DNA from: an uncultured Eubacteriales bacterium
GTDB taxonomy: Bacteria > Bacillota > Clostridia > Peptostreptococcales > Anaerovoracaceae
NCBI GenBank assembly: GCA_902786815.1
Contig: CADADV010000002.1
Coordinates: 100,252-164,251 of the forward strand
DNA length: 64,000 nucleotides
Direction of reading: 5' to 3'
Positions 33,878 to 41,930 of the stretch are shown here, piece by piece. Under the pieces are notes generated by a model. It made no database searches. It saw nothing but the letters and a program-made list of their open reading frames with translations, and was not told the origin of the DNA. Position numbers and translations under genes: made by a program. The stretch's first letter is position 1. Every line of letters starts with the position of its first letter.

Positions 33878-35017
33878 ATGTACAAAATCGGAACTTTCAA
33901 CAAAATCTCCCCTGTAGGTATGGGCAAGCTGACTGATGACTACGTTGTCGTCGAAAATCCGGATGAAGCCAACGGCATCATCTTGAGAAGCTATGACATG
34001 CACGACATGGAATTTTCAGATGAACTGCTGGCCATCGGCAGAGCAGGCGCAGGCACCAACAATGTTCCTGTAGACAGATGCAGCGAACTGGGAATCGTCG
34101 TGTTCAACGCCCCTGGCGCGAATGCGAACGCTGTCAAGGAACTGTGCATCTGCGGCATGATCATGGCTGCCCGCAACGTACCGGACGGTCTCGCGTGGGC
34201 GAAGACGCTCAAAGGCAGCGAAGGCGTTGGCAAGCAGATCGAAAAAGGCAAAGGCCAGTTTGCCGGCACAGAGATCATGGGCAAGACCCTCGGCATCATC
34301 GGCCTGGGCGCCATCGGCCGTCTCGTCGCAGAATCCGCCGTTATGCTTGGCATGAATGTCATCGGCTATGACGCGTTCATGACGGACGCAGTCAGGGAAA
34401 TGCTCCCGCCGCCTGTTCAGGTAGTCGACGATCTCAGCGAACTCTATCCGCAGTGCGATTACATTTCGATCCACGTTCCTGCCAACGACGCAACCAAAGG
34501 CATGATGAACGCGGCAGCATTCGCGCAGATGAAAGACGGCGTGATCTTCCTGAACTTCGCACGCGACAAACTGATGAACGACGACGATCTGCTGGCTGCT
34601 CTGGCTTCCGGCAAGGTCGCTAAATATGTGACAGACTTTGCTGACGACGCAGTGCTCAATTCCGACGAGCCGGGCATCATCGTTCTGCCGCATCTAGGCG
34701 CTTCCTCCGCAGAGGCTGAGGACAACTGCGCAACCATGGCAGTAACGCAGGTCATGGACTACATCGAGAACGGCAACATCCTGAACTCCGTCAACATGCC
34801 GACCGTAATCCTCGGACCGAAGAAGGACTGCCCGCGTCTGTCCGTCATCTGCAAAGCCAGTGCTGAATCAGACGTCATGTTCAAGCTGAACCAGCTGGAA
34901 CTGTCCGACGTCGTTTCCGGCAAACGCGGCGAGTACGCTTACATCCTGGCCGATCTGGAAGACAAGAAGGTCGACCTCGAAGTAGCAGGCATCATCAGAC
35001 AGAGAGTGATTGAATAG
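33878..35017 (+). CDS. serA: D-3-phosphoglycerate dehydrogenase
   Basis: First step of serine synthesis. The 379-residue protein has the D-2-hydroxyacid dehydrogenase fold. NAD is bound by LGIIGLGAIGRLVAESAVMLG. The catalytic Arg is in AGAGTNNVPVDRC, and the proton-relay His is in LPHLGASSAEAEDN. A short C-terminal regulatory part (about 315-379) resembles a degenerate ACT domain, with LSVICKASAESDVMF. The ATG at 33878 follows AGAGGTG; an upstream in-frame ATG at 33770 would add a hydrophobic leader foreign to the family. Paired with divergent serC, and ended by a strong terminator. Confidence 0.92.
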   Translation: MYKIGTFNKISPVGMGKLTDDYVVVENPDEANGIILRSYDMHDMEFSDELLAIGRAGAGTNNVPVDRCSELGIVVFNAPGANANAVKELCICGMIMAARNVPDGLAWAKTLKGSEGVGKQIEKGKGQFAGTEIMGKTLGIIGLGAIGRLVAESAVMLGMNVIGYDAFMTDAVREMLPPPVQVVDDLSELYPQCDYISIHVPANDATKGMMNAAAFAQMKDGVIFLNFARDKLMNDDDLLAALASGKVAKYVTDFADDAVLNSDEPGIIVLPHLGASSAEAEDNCATMAVTQVMDYIENGNILNSVNMPTVILGPKKDCPRLSVICKASAESDVMFKLNQLELSDVVSGKRGEYAYILADLEDKKVDLEVAGIIRQRVIE

Positions 35018-35033
35018 ACTGCAGCAGCAGAAA

Positions 35034-35057
35034 AGAGCGGCGCGCGCCGCTCTTTTT
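35034..35057 (+). terminator. rho-independent terminator of serA
   Basis: The perfect stem AGAGCGGCGC/GCGCCGCTCT is followed by TTTTT. Confidence 0.9.
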
Positions 35058-35107
35058 ATTCTTGGTTCAATACCAGTTTCCTGGTTCACGGTCATCTTCT
35101 TCGTTCA

Positions 35108-35180
35108 CGGTCAAACTGTTTGTCCGGTCGCGTTCCGTTCTCGTTCCGTTCTTGCTCTGTTCTCGTTCCGGTCTCGTTCC
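35108..35180. repeat. short tandem GTTCCGTTCTC-like repeats
   Basis: Five or so degenerate copies of a 10-11 bp unit (GTTCCGTTCT, CTCGTTCCG) run from about 35125 to 35180 in the serA-nth spacer. No convincing ORF covers them. Confidence 0.55.
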
Positions 35181-35237
35181 GTTCTGACAAAGGCGGGATT
35201 CCAGCTGAAGTACAAGTAAATTCGAATTATTCTTCCT

Positions 35238-35454
35238 ATCTTGTACAGCCGTACAAGATATGGTTCGGATTCCCACTTCTCTTGTACATGATGGCAGTGT
35301 ATGTACAAGAGATGAGGACCATAACGGCATTTCTTGTACATGACCGGTGGAGTAATCAGCATTTCACGGTCTGTAGGGCAAGAAGTCCTCGATTATTCTG
35401 TATATCTTGTCCCGCTGTACAAGAATTCGACGATGAGATCATATTTCTTGTACA
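35238..35454. repeat. cluster of CTTGTACA inverted repeats
   Basis: Seven copies of TTGTAC/GTACAA occur in about 215 bp. Two form perfect hairpins: ATCTTGTAC/GTACAAGAT (35238-35259, 4-nt loop) and TCTCTTGTACAT/ATGTACAAGAGA (35278-35312, 11-nt loop). Others lie at 35331, 35405-35424 and 35445. With the terminator and the tandem repeats at 35465 they fill the 524-bp spacer, which contains no gene I can support. Confidence 0.75.
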
Positions 35455-35464
35455 CCGCAGTGAT

Positions 35465-35516
35465 CCTGAACTGCTGGACCTCACGGCAGTCCTGAACTGC
35501 TGGACCTCACGGCAGT
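35465..35516. repeat. 26-bp perfect tandem repeat, two copies
   Basis: The units at 35465-35490 and 35491-35516 are identical, beginning CCTGAACTGCTGG. A truncated third copy (CCTGAA) starts at 35517. It lies just beyond the nth stop codon. Confidence 0.85.
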
Positions 35517-35541
35517 CCTGAAAATACTGTCCTCCCTGACC

Positions 35542-36327
35542 CTACACGCCTGTCTTCCGGCAGAGTTTTTCGATGGGGCAGCTCCCGCACTTGGGGTTTC
35601 TGGCGGTGCAGCACTTGCGGCCGTGCCAGATCAGGCTGTGGTGGGCTTCGGTCCAGCGGTCGCCGGGCAGGATCTTCATGAGTTCCTGCTCCGTGGCGAG
35701 GACATTCTTCTCCCCGGCGTCCTTCGCCCGGATCTTACTCTGACCGGATGCACCGTTCTTGCCGGCACCACTCTTGCCGCCTGCACCCTTCGCCGCAGCC
35801 GCACTGCCCGCACCGGTTTTACCGGCTGCAGCTACGCCCGCGGTCATCCCCGCGCTGGCGTCGCTTGCCAGTCCGATCCGGTGGGATACGCGGAAGACGT
35901 GGGTGTCTACGGCGATTCGCTGCTGGCCGAAGCCGACGGCGAGGACCACGTTGGCGGTTTTACGGCCGACGCCCGGCAGTGCAACGAGTGCGTCGTAGTC
36001 TTCCGGCACCTGTCCGTCATACTTTTCGCAGAGGGCGCGGGCCAGGGCGATGATGTTCTTCGACTTGGTCTTGTACATTCCGATGGTGCGGATGATTTCC
36101 ATCACATCTTCCTGTGAGGCGTCCGCCAGCGCAAAAGCATCCGGGTACGCTGCGAAGAGCGCCGGCGAAACCTTGTTGACGCTGGCGTCGGTCGTCTGGG
36201 CGGAGAGCACCACGCAGACGATGAGCTCGTATACGTTCACATGCTCCAGAGCGCAGCCGGCCTCCGGGTATGCCTCCTTCAACAGATCAAGGATCTCTAC
36301 TGTCTTCTTTTTTGAGATGCGTGCCAT
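35542..36327 (-). CDS. nth: endonuclease III with Ala/Gly/Lys-rich insertion
   Basis: A bifunctional DNA glycosylase/AP lyase removing oxidised pyrimidines. The helix-hairpin-helix LPGVGRKTANVV carries the catalytic lysine (K123), and D141 is in VDTHVFRV. A [4Fe-4S] cluster motif C-x6-C-x2-C-x5-C (CTARNPKCGSCPIEKLC) is near the end. Residues 154-208 are an inserted low-complexity segment (Ala, Gly, Lys and Ser) placed between the HRIGL and EQELMKILP elements that are normally almost adjacent. This gives 261 residues against about 210. The start at 36327 (MARISKKK) fits the family; an in-frame ATG 123 bp upstream adds an atypical leader and is rejected. The ribosome binding site is weak (GAAGGGA). 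Confidence 0.93.
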   Translation of the reverse strand: MARISKKKTVEILDLLKEAYPEAGCALEHVNVYELIVCVVLSAQTTDASVNKVSPALFAAYPDAFALADASQEDVMEIIRTIGMYKTKSKNIIALARALCEKYDGQVPEDYDALVALPGVGRKTANVVLAVGFGQQRIAVDTHVFRVSHRIGLASDASAGMTAGVAAAGKTGAGSAAAAKGAGGKSGAGKNGASGQSKIRAKDAGEKNVLATEQELMKILPGDRWTEAHHSLIWHGRKCCTARNPKCGSCPIEKLCRKTGV

Positions 36328-36540
36328 CTTGGATTCCCTTCTTTTTTCCCTCCCGGCAGTGATGCTTTTGCATTCCTGCCTTTGCTTAAGACTTATTATA
36401 CAGTTCTGACGTTTAATAATCTTGCGGTGATAGATGGCGTAACAAGACAAATGTGCTCCGATATTATGAAAGTAGTTACAAAGTCCGAATTACCGCGGAT
36501 TATCTTAATAAATCGACAAAAAAAAATGGCAAAAAATACG

Positions 36541-36568
36541 TTACAATTTTCACACTTTGGTGTATAAT
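36541..36568 (+). promoter_or_regulatory. promoter of the NCS1 permease gene
   Basis: TTACAA (36541-36546) and TATAAT (36563-36568) at 16 bp spacing lie 43 bp before the gene. The rest of the 284-bp spacer shows only an octamer copy at 36364 and AT-rich DNA. Confidence 0.55.
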
Positions 36569-36611
36569 CTTGTCGTAATAATATATTTCTAATTTCAAAT
36601 GGAGGTGTTTT

Positions 36612-38180
36612 ATGGCAACTTACACACAAGTTGAGACGAACGGCCTGTTTGAACTTTCAGATGAAGCGCGTGCGGAGCTGTCAAGTTCCTCATACTACAA
36701 TGAGGACCTGAAGCCGACCACAGTAGCTGAAAGAAAATGGACCACGTACAACATCACGATGCTGTGGGTTGGTATGTCGATTTGTATCCCATCCCTCTCA
36801 CTGGCATCCGGACTCATCGGCATGGGCGTATCCCCATGGCTGTCAGTTCTGAACGTAGCGCTCGGAAACATCGCCATCCTTATTCCAATCCAGTTGAACT
36901 CCAACGTTGGTACTAAGTATGGTATTCCGTTCCCGCTCTTCGCAAGACTGACATTCGGCTCCATCGGAGCTCAGATCCCGGCACTGCTGAGGGCACTCAC
37001 CGCTTGCGGATGGTGTTCTGTACAGGCCTGGGTAGGCGGCGGTGCTGTTGGCGCTATCATCGGCGTATTCATCAGCAAGTTCGCTGATCAGAACTGGATG
37101 ATGAGCCTTCCTTCCTGGGGCGGCATGGCTCCTGTAATGGTAGGACAGTTCATCGGCTACATCATCTTCATGTTCTTCATTTGGTGGGTAGCTTACCACG
37201 GCATGGATAGAATTAAATTCATCCAGAACTGGGGCGGCCCGATCCTGATCGCTGTTATGATCGCACTGCTGGCATGGTCATACTCCCTCATCCACGGACA
37301 GATGGGATTCTGGGAAGTAATGAGCATGGGCAATGACGATGCTCTGATCGAACAGAACGGCGGCTGGTGGATGGTATACATGGGAGGTCTCATGGGTAAC
37401 ATCGCATTCTGGGCTACACTGGCTCTGAATATCCCTGACTTCTCCAGATATGCGAGATCACAGAAAGACCAGTTCTGGGGCCAGATGCTCGGTATGCCGA
37501 TCCCGATGGCGTTCTGCGCATTCGTTGGTGCGTACTATGCACAGGCTTCCAAGGTTGCGTTCGGCGAAGCTATGTTCGACCCGACCATGGTTCTGTACTA
37601 TCTGGACAACAAGATCATCGTACTGATTTCCGCTCTGGGTACTGTAGCTGCTACAATCACAACCTGCGTAGCTGCTAACGTAGTAGCTCCGGCTAACGGA
37701 ATTGCTAACATCAACCCGAAGAAGATCAGCTACAAGATGGGCGTTGTTATCACCGTACTGTTCGCATTCTTCATCCTGCAGGCATGGTGGATCTATGGTT
37801 CCGGTGCTGCATACTTCACATGGATGAACGCTTACGGCACAATCCTGTCACCGATCGCTGCTATCCTGATCGCTGACTACTGGATCGTTAAGAAGCAGAG
37901 AATCGACGTTAACGACCTGTTCAAGGGTCCGCAGGGCAGATACTGGTACTCCGGTGGCTGGAACTGGGCTGCAGTTATTTCATGGGTATGCGCATTTATC
38001 CTGCCGCTGCTGCTCTACTTCGGAGCTTCCGGTCCATTCTTCGCATTCGTTAACTCCATCAACTACGTATGGTCATTCTTCGTAGCCTTCATCCTGTACA
38101 TCATCCTGATGAAGACAAGCCTGGCTGGAAACTCATACGTAACAGAGGAAGAGCACGAAGCATTCACAAAGAGAGCTTAA
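36612..38180 (+). CDS. NCS1-family nucleobase/hydantoin:cation symporter
   Basis: A 522-residue permease of the nucleobase:cation symporter-1 family with about 12 membrane spans. The N-terminal hallmark is present: KPTTVAERKWTTYNITMLWVG, with the Trp-rich TM1 start, then GIPFPLFARLTFGSIGAQIPALLRA and the central NIPDFSRYARS motif. It lies 188 bp before a dihydropyrimidinase gene, so the likely cargo is a hydantoin, dihydropyrimidine or related cyclic ureide (inference). A strong GGAGG precedes the ATG. Codon use is biased toward that of highly expressed genes (repeated GTA, GCT, AAC). Confidence 0.88.
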   Translation: MATYTQVETNGLFELSDEARAELSSSSYYNEDLKPTTVAERKWTTYNITMLWVGMSICIPSLSLASGLIGMGVSPWLSVLNVALGNIAILIPIQLNSNVGTKYGIPFPLFARLTFGSIGAQIPALLRALTACGWCSVQAWVGGGAVGAIIGVFISKFADQNWMMSLPSWGGMAPVMVGQFIGYIIFMFFIWWVAYHGMDRIKFIQNWGGPILIAVMIALLAWSYSLIHGQMGFWEVMSMGNDDALIEQNGGWWMVYMGGLMGNIAFWATLALNIPDFSRYARSQKDQFWGQMLGMPIPMAFCAFVGAYYAQASKVAFGEAMFDPTMVLYYLDNKIIVLISALGTVAATITTCVAANVVAPANGIANINPKKISYKMGVVITVLFAFFILQAWWIYGSGAAYFTWMNAYGTILSPIAAILIADYWIVKKQRIDVNDLFKGPQGRYWYSGGWNWAAVISWVCAFILPLLLYFGASGPFFAFVNSINYVWSFFVAFILYIILMKTSLAGNSYVTEEEHEAFTKRA

Positions 38181-38304
38181 GCTCATTTGTGACCAACAGA
38201 ACATTTGAGGCTTTTGCTTCAAAGACAATATGAGGCTTTTGTCTCATGAGGCTTCCGAAGTCTCACAACCGTATAAAGTCTGATTATAACTTTATATAAC
38301 ACGC

Positions 38305-38332
38305 AAGGGCCTTTGAAACATCAAAGGCCCTT
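38305..38332 (+). terminator. strong hairpin between NCS1 and dihydropyrimidinase genes
   Basis: AAGGGCCTTTGA/TCAAAGGCCCTT forms a perfect 12-bp stem with an AACA loop. Only a weak T-rich tail follows, so partial read-through into hydA is plausible. Imperfect TGAGGCTTTTG direct repeats precede it (38205-38260). Confidence 0.6.
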
Positions 38333-38367
38333 TGCATAATTACTTACTAAAGTAAGGAGGGATTACT

Positions 38368-39795
38368 ATGGATCTTTTAATCAAAGGCGGAAAAGTCGTA
38401 ACAGCGAAAAGCACGTTCAAAGCTGACGTTGCTGTAAAGAACGGCAAGATCTCCGCGATCGGAACAAACCTGAAACCAGAACCTGGTACAGAAGTTGTCG
38501 ATGCAAAGGGCAAGCTGGTACTGCCGGGCGCTATTGATGGTCATACCCATATGGCAATGCCATTCGGCGGAACGATTTCAACGGATGATTACTTCACAGG
38601 CACAAGAGCTGCTGCCTGCGGCGGAACAACAACAATCATCAACTTTGAAACACAGCCTGTAGGCGTGAAGATGTCAAAGTTCCTGGACGAGAAACTGGAA
38701 CTGGCAGAATCACAGGGACCTGCTGTTGACTACTCCATCCACATGGGCGTAGGCGATGTAACAACACAGGAAATGCTGGACGACATGGAAGAGGTTGTCA
38801 AGAAAGGCGTAACCTCCTTCAAGGTATTCATGGTTTATGATTTCGGCGTTGACGATGGTCAGTTCTATGCAACTCTCTGCAAGGCGAAAGAAATCGGCGC
38901 ACTGGTAGGTGTACACGCAGAGAACAAGAACGTAAATGACTACCTCGTTAAGAAGTATCTGAGCGAAAAGAAGATTTCACCTTGGTATCACTATATGTCA
39001 AAGAACGAAGCAGTTGCTGGTGAAGCTGATGAAAGAGCGATCAACCTGGCTAAGATGGCAGGTGCTCCTCTCTACATCGTACACCTCGACAACGCGCAGG
39101 GTGTTGCTGCTGTTGCAAAAGCAAGAGCAGAAGGATATCCGATCTTCGCAGAGACATGCCCACAGTACCTCTTCTTCACGAAGGAAGTATACAAGGATGG
39201 CAGACCGGAATTCAAACTCCGTCCGCAGGACTTCGTATGCTCACCTCCAATGAAGGGCAAAGAGTCAAAGGATGCTCTTTGGGATGGAATCAGAAACGGC
39301 GTTATCTCCACACTGTCAACTGACCACTGTCCGTTCCTGAAGAAGGAAAAGGATTGGGGCAAGAAGACAAAGGATGGCAAGAATGGCAACTTCACAACCA
39401 TTCCTAATGGATGCGCTGGTGTTGAGAACATGTATCCATTCATCCTGTCCGAAGCTAACAAGGGCAAGATCACGTTCAACAAGGCAGTAGAAATCGCTTC
39501 CACGAACCAGGCTAAGCTGTTCGGTATGGACTACTGCAAGGGCGCGATCGAAGTTGGCCTCGATGCTGATATCGTAATCTACGATCCTAAGAAGAACGTT
39601 GTTATCAACAACAAGAAGAATCAGCATGGTGCTCTGGACCACACTGTTTGGGAAGGCGTTGAGTGCAAAGGATATCCTTGCGCAGTATTCAGCCACGGCA
39701 AACTGGTATTCGACGGAACTGACTTCGTCGGCAAACAGGGTGCAGGCAGCTTCGTTAAGCAGAAGAAAGTTCACCACAAGGGCCCGACCTTCTAA
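38368..39795 (+). CDS. hydA: dihydropyrimidinase/D-hydantoinase
   Basis: A zinc amidohydrolase that opens the ring of dihydrouracil, dihydrothymine or hydantoins. The 475-residue protein has the full set of binuclear-site ligands: H59 and H61 (GAIDGHTHMAMP), the carboxylated lysine K152 (TSFKVFMVYD), H183 (GVHAEN), H239 (IVHLDNAQG) and D319 (STDHCPF). This completeness argues for an active hydrolase rather than a DRP-like relative. With the upstream NCS1 permease it makes a two-gene import-and-hydrolyse unit. The next enzyme (beta-ureidopropionase or carbamoylase) is not in the window. AAGGAGG lies before the ATG. Confidence 0.92.
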   Translation: MDLLIKGGKVVTAKSTFKADVAVKNGKISAIGTNLKPEPGTEVVDAKGKLVLPGAIDGHTHMAMPFGGTISTDDYFTGTRAAACGGTTTIINFETQPVGVKMSKFLDEKLELAESQGPAVDYSIHMGVGDVTTQEMLDDMEEVVKKGVTSFKVFMVYDFGVDDGQFYATLCKAKEIGALVGVHAENKNVNDYLVKKYLSEKKISPWYHYMSKNEAVAGEADERAINLAKMAGAPLYIVHLDNAQGVAAVAKARAEGYPIFAETCPQYLFFTKEVYKDGRPEFKLRPQDFVCSPPMKGKESKDALWDGIRNGVISTLSTDHCPFLKKEKDWGKKTKDGKNGNFTTIPNGCAGVENMYPFILSEANKGKITFNKAVEIASTNQAKLFGMDYCKGAIEVGLDADIVIYDPKKNVVINNKKNQHGALDHTVWEGVECKGYPCAVFSHGKLVFDGTDFVGKQGAGSFVKQKKVHHKGPTF

Positions 39796-39839
39796 GCTGC
39801 AGTAAAATGGTAATCCGACCAACTTGATTGGTCACGAAG

Positions 39840-39868
39840 GAGCCGGTTCACACAGAGCCGGCTCTTTT
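39840..39868 (+). terminator. rho-independent terminator of hydA
   Basis: GAGCCGG/CCGGCTC stem followed by TTTTAT. A separate GACCAA/TTGGTC hairpin lies just upstream. Confidence 0.75.
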
Positions 39869-39895
39869 ATTGCGCTGATTATTACGCGCGGGCTG

Positions 39896-39925
39896 TTGGG
39901 CGGTCAGGCTTATCTGTGTTATAAT
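39896..39925 (+). promoter_or_regulatory. promoter of gltX
   Basis: TTGGGC (39896-39901) and TGTTATAAT, an extended -10 with TATAAT at 39920-39925, at 18 bp spacing. Confidence 0.6.
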
Positions 39926-39968
39926 GAAAACTACAATATGAACCACATTATTACAAAGGAGCTTATCA

Positions 39969-41768
39969 ATGGACTACAACAAACTGGCGGAGCTGCTGTT
40001 TCCGCAGATCGATAAAACACCGGAAGACTACGAGGCCATATACCCGCCGCGCGCAAATGCAGAAAGCGGCGCGGTCATCACGAGACTGGGGCCCTCCCCC
40101 ACCGGCTTCATCCACCTGGGCAACCTTTACGGGGCGTTCGTAGATGAACGTCTGGCCCACCAGAGCAAGGCTGCCGACGGCACGCCGGGAACCTTCTACC
40201 TGAGGATCGAAGACACGGACGACAAGCGCTATGTGGAAGGCGCCGTCGATACGATCATCAACTCGCTGAAGTTCTTCGGCATCAGCTTCGATGAAGGCGC
40301 CGGCTGCGGCGCACCGGGATGCGCGACCGACGGCGCACCGGGTGAAGACGGCACGCCGACAGACGCCGGCGACTATGGTCCTTACTACCAGTCCCAGCGC
40401 GGTCCGATCTATCAGGCGTTCGTCAAATCCCTCGTCAGCCAAGGCAAGGCGTACCCCTGCTTCCTCACCGAGGAGGAGCTCAACGACATCCGGGCACAGC
40501 AGGAAGCCGCGAAGGAAACGACGGGCATCTACGGCAAGTACGCGGAGAAGAGCCGCAACCTGTCCTATGAGGAAATCGAGGAGAACATCAAAGCGGGCAA
40601 GCCCTATGTCATCCGCCTCAAGTCAAAAGGCAACGCCATCGACCCTGCAAACTGCTGCATGGAAAACGGCGCCACCTGCAAAGGCAGCTCCGGCAATGTG
40701 ACCTACCAGAACCGGGACGGCGTGATGTACATCATCGTCAATGACGCCATCCGCGGAGAAGTCGCTATGCCTTGCAACGATCAGGACGTCGTCATCCTCA
40801 AGGCGACCGGCATCCCGACCTATCACTTTGCCCATGTCATCGACGACCATCTCATGAGAACGACCCACGTGGTCCGCGGAGAGGAATGGCTTATGTCCTT
40901 GCCGATCCATGTGGAACTCTTCGAAGCGCTCCGATTCAAGATGCCGACCTACTGCCACACGGCGGTGCTCATGAAGCTGGACGACGAATCCGGCAACAAG
41001 CGCAAGCTCAGCAAGCGTAAGGATCCGGAGCTTTCCTTGGACTACTACCGCAACGAAGGATACCATCCGCAGGCAGTCAAGGAGTACCTGCTGACCATCC
41101 TCAACTCCAACTTCGAAGAATGGCGCATGGCCAATCCGGATGCGGACATCGACGAGTTCCGGTTCACCACAGAGAAGATGAGCAGCGCAGGCGCCCTCTT
41201 CGACCTGAACAAACTGAACGACGTGTCAAAGGATGTCCTCCTGAAGATCCCGGCTGAAGAGCTGGCAGACTTCATGGTGGACTGGGCAAAGGAATTCAAA
41301 CCAAAGGCCGCCGAAGCCATGAGCGACAAGGAATACCTGACAAAGATCCTCGACATCGGCAGACACGATGCAAAACCAAGAAAAGACCTGATCTACGCGA
41401 AGCAGATCTTCGACTTCATCAGCTACTTCTATGACGAGTACTTCGTGATCGAAGAGCGCATCCCGGAACAGGTCAGCGATGAAGACGCCAAGGAGATCCT
41501 GAAGCGTTACCTTGAAACCTACGACCACAGCGACGACCAGTCCCAGTGGTTCGAGAAGATCCGGACCATCACGGCAGACCTGGGCTACGCCGTCAAACCG
41601 AAGGATTACAAGAAACATCCGGACGAATACAAAGGCTCCGTCGCCCACGTAAGCACGGTGATCCGTATCGCCGTCATGGGCAGAAGCCAGTCCCCGGACG
41701 TCTGGACCATCCAGCAGATTCTGGGCGAAGAAAAAGTCAGAGCCCGCATCAGCGAGCTCATTGGATGA
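39969..41768 (+). CDS. gltX: glutamyl-tRNA synthetase with N-terminal extension and low-complexity insertion
   Basis: A class I synthetase charging tRNA-Glu (and tRNA-Gln where GatCAB is used). The HIGH-type motif is in LGPSPTGFIHLGNLYGA (41-55) and the KMSKS equivalent is KLSKRKDPE. The GEEWLMSLPIH and FRITDTD-like LRIEDTDDKRY elements are present. At 599 residues it is 50-120 longer than usual. It has an N-terminal addition of about 33 residues before VITRLGPSP and an insertion at 111-135 (Gly/Ala/Asp/Pro/Thr) after FFGISFDEG, where the normal enzyme continues directly to GPYYQSQR. Monocistronic, with promoter and terminator visible. Confidence 0.93.
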   Translation: MDYNKLAELLFPQIDKTPEDYEAIYPPRANAESGAVITRLGPSPTGFIHLGNLYGAFVDERLAHQSKAADGTPGTFYLRIEDTDDKRYVEGAVDTIINSLKFFGISFDEGAGCGAPGCATDGAPGEDGTPTDAGDYGPYYQSQRGPIYQAFVKSLVSQGKAYPCFLTEEELNDIRAQQEAAKETTGIYGKYAEKSRNLSYEEIEENIKAGKPYVIRLKSKGNAIDPANCCMENGATCKGSSGNVTYQNRDGVMYIIVNDAIRGEVAMPCNDQDVVILKATGIPTYHFAHVIDDHLMRTTHVVRGEEWLMSLPIHVELFEALRFKMPTYCHTAVLMKLDDESGNKRKLSKRKDPELSLDYYRNEGYHPQAVKEYLLTILNSNFEEWRMANPDADIDEFRFTTEKMSSAGALFDLNKLNDVSKDVLLKIPAEELADFMVDWAKEFKPKAAEAMSDKEYLTKILDIGRHDAKPRKDLIYAKQIFDFISYFYDEYFVIEERIPEQVSDEDAKEILKRYLETYDHSDDQSQWFEKIRTITADLGYAVKPKDYKKHPDEYKGSVAHVSTVIRIAVMGRSQSPDVWTIQQILGEEKVRARISELIG

Positions 41769-41840
41769 GCGATCCGTTTGATCTGCCGGCTGCACCGCAG
41801 CCGCACCAGAGGCAACAGAAAAAACAGAGGTAACAGAACA

Positions 41841-41868
41841 GCCGTCGCAGAAATGCGGCGGCCGTTTT
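41841..41868 (+). terminator. rho-independent terminator of gltX
   Basis: A 9-bp GCCGTCGCA/TGCGGCGGC stem (one G-U pair) closed by a GAAA tetraloop and followed by TTTTT. Confidence 0.85.
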
Positions 41869-41887
41869 TATCGGAACGGTGCGAGAA

Positions 41888-41930
41888 TGTGTCAAAAGGA
41901 ACCGTCCCTAATGACACACTTCATGACACA
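41888..41930. repeat. TGTGTCA...TGACACA intergenic hairpin element
   Basis: TGTGTCA (41888-41894) pairs with TGACACA (41912-41918), around AAAGGAACCGTCCCTAA. A second TGACACA is at 41924-41930. The form matches a hairpin sequence of the type GTGTCA...GGGACGGT...TGACAC that I recall as dispersed in many Bacillota genomes. It abuts the ahcY stop codon. Confidence 0.55.
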
